From: Treponema sp.
GTDB lineage: Bacteria > Spirochaetota > Spirochaetia > Treponematales > Breznakiellaceae
Direction: 5' to 3'
Assembly: GCA_031266695.1 (NCBI GenBank)
Contig: JAISAK010000216.1
Location: forward strand, 1 to 5,607
DNA length: 5,607 nt
The position numbers and the translations under genes were made by a program. The first letter of the stretch is position 1, and every line of letters starts with the position of its first letter. Shown in pieces: positions 5,577 to 5,607 of this stretch. Under the pieces are notes generated by a model, which did no database searches, was not told where the DNA came from, and saw nothing but the letters and a program-made list of their open reading frames with translations.

Positions 5577-5607
5577 AGCCCCAGAGAAGCATATTATTTT
5601 ATGGTGA

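Overview
The window carries a four-gene lysine/diaminopimelate (DAP) operon on the + strand (896-5403): dapA, asd, a variant lysA and dapL. To its left is a small, AT-rich, oppositely transcribed pair of genes for tiny membrane proteins (449-799, minus strand). No rRNA, tRNA, CRISPR array, transposase or phage gene was recognised. The organism is most likely a free-living or gut spirochaete related to the termite-gut Treponema group. This is an inference from three things: moderately GC-rich coding DNA, the DapL route to DAP, and an archaeal/fungal-type Asd beside an atypical LysA. It is not proven by any single marker.

Layout. Positions 1-448 hold little that can be supported: one weak 63-codon ORF (137-328) and a short cluster of GTTCC-containing repeats. 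Positions 449-799 hold two minus-strand genes, translationally coupled, with a plausible sigma70 promoter at 817-845. That promoter's -10 lies inside a 13-bp palindrome in the divergent intergenic region. The operon runs from 896 to 5403 with gaps of only 6-10 bases between genes and ribosome-binding sites placed at or inside the preceding stop codons. After dapL there is no convincing intrinsic terminator. A strong-looking promoter (5503-5530, TTGACT-16-TACAAT with an extended -10) reads rightward off the window, followed by a perfect 9-bp hairpin (5552-5576) and a possible start codon at 5601.

How the genes work together. Asd makes aspartate semialdehyde and DapA condenses it with pyruvate to give hydroxytetrahydrodipicolinate. 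DapB, not in this window, would reduce that to tetrahydrodipicolinate. DapL transaminates it directly to LL-DAP, bypassing the succinylase/acetylase branches (DapD, DapC, DapE). DapF, also not in the window, would give meso-DAP, and the LysA-like enzyme decarboxylates DAP to lysine. Several enzymes show motif departures worth checking: LysA lacks the usual His-x-His-Ile-Gly-Ser motif, the DapL substrate loop is shortened, and DapA lacks the E. coli lysine-feedback residues. I saw no clearly undescribed system. The least explained parts are the small membrane-protein pair and the promoter-hairpin unit at the right end.
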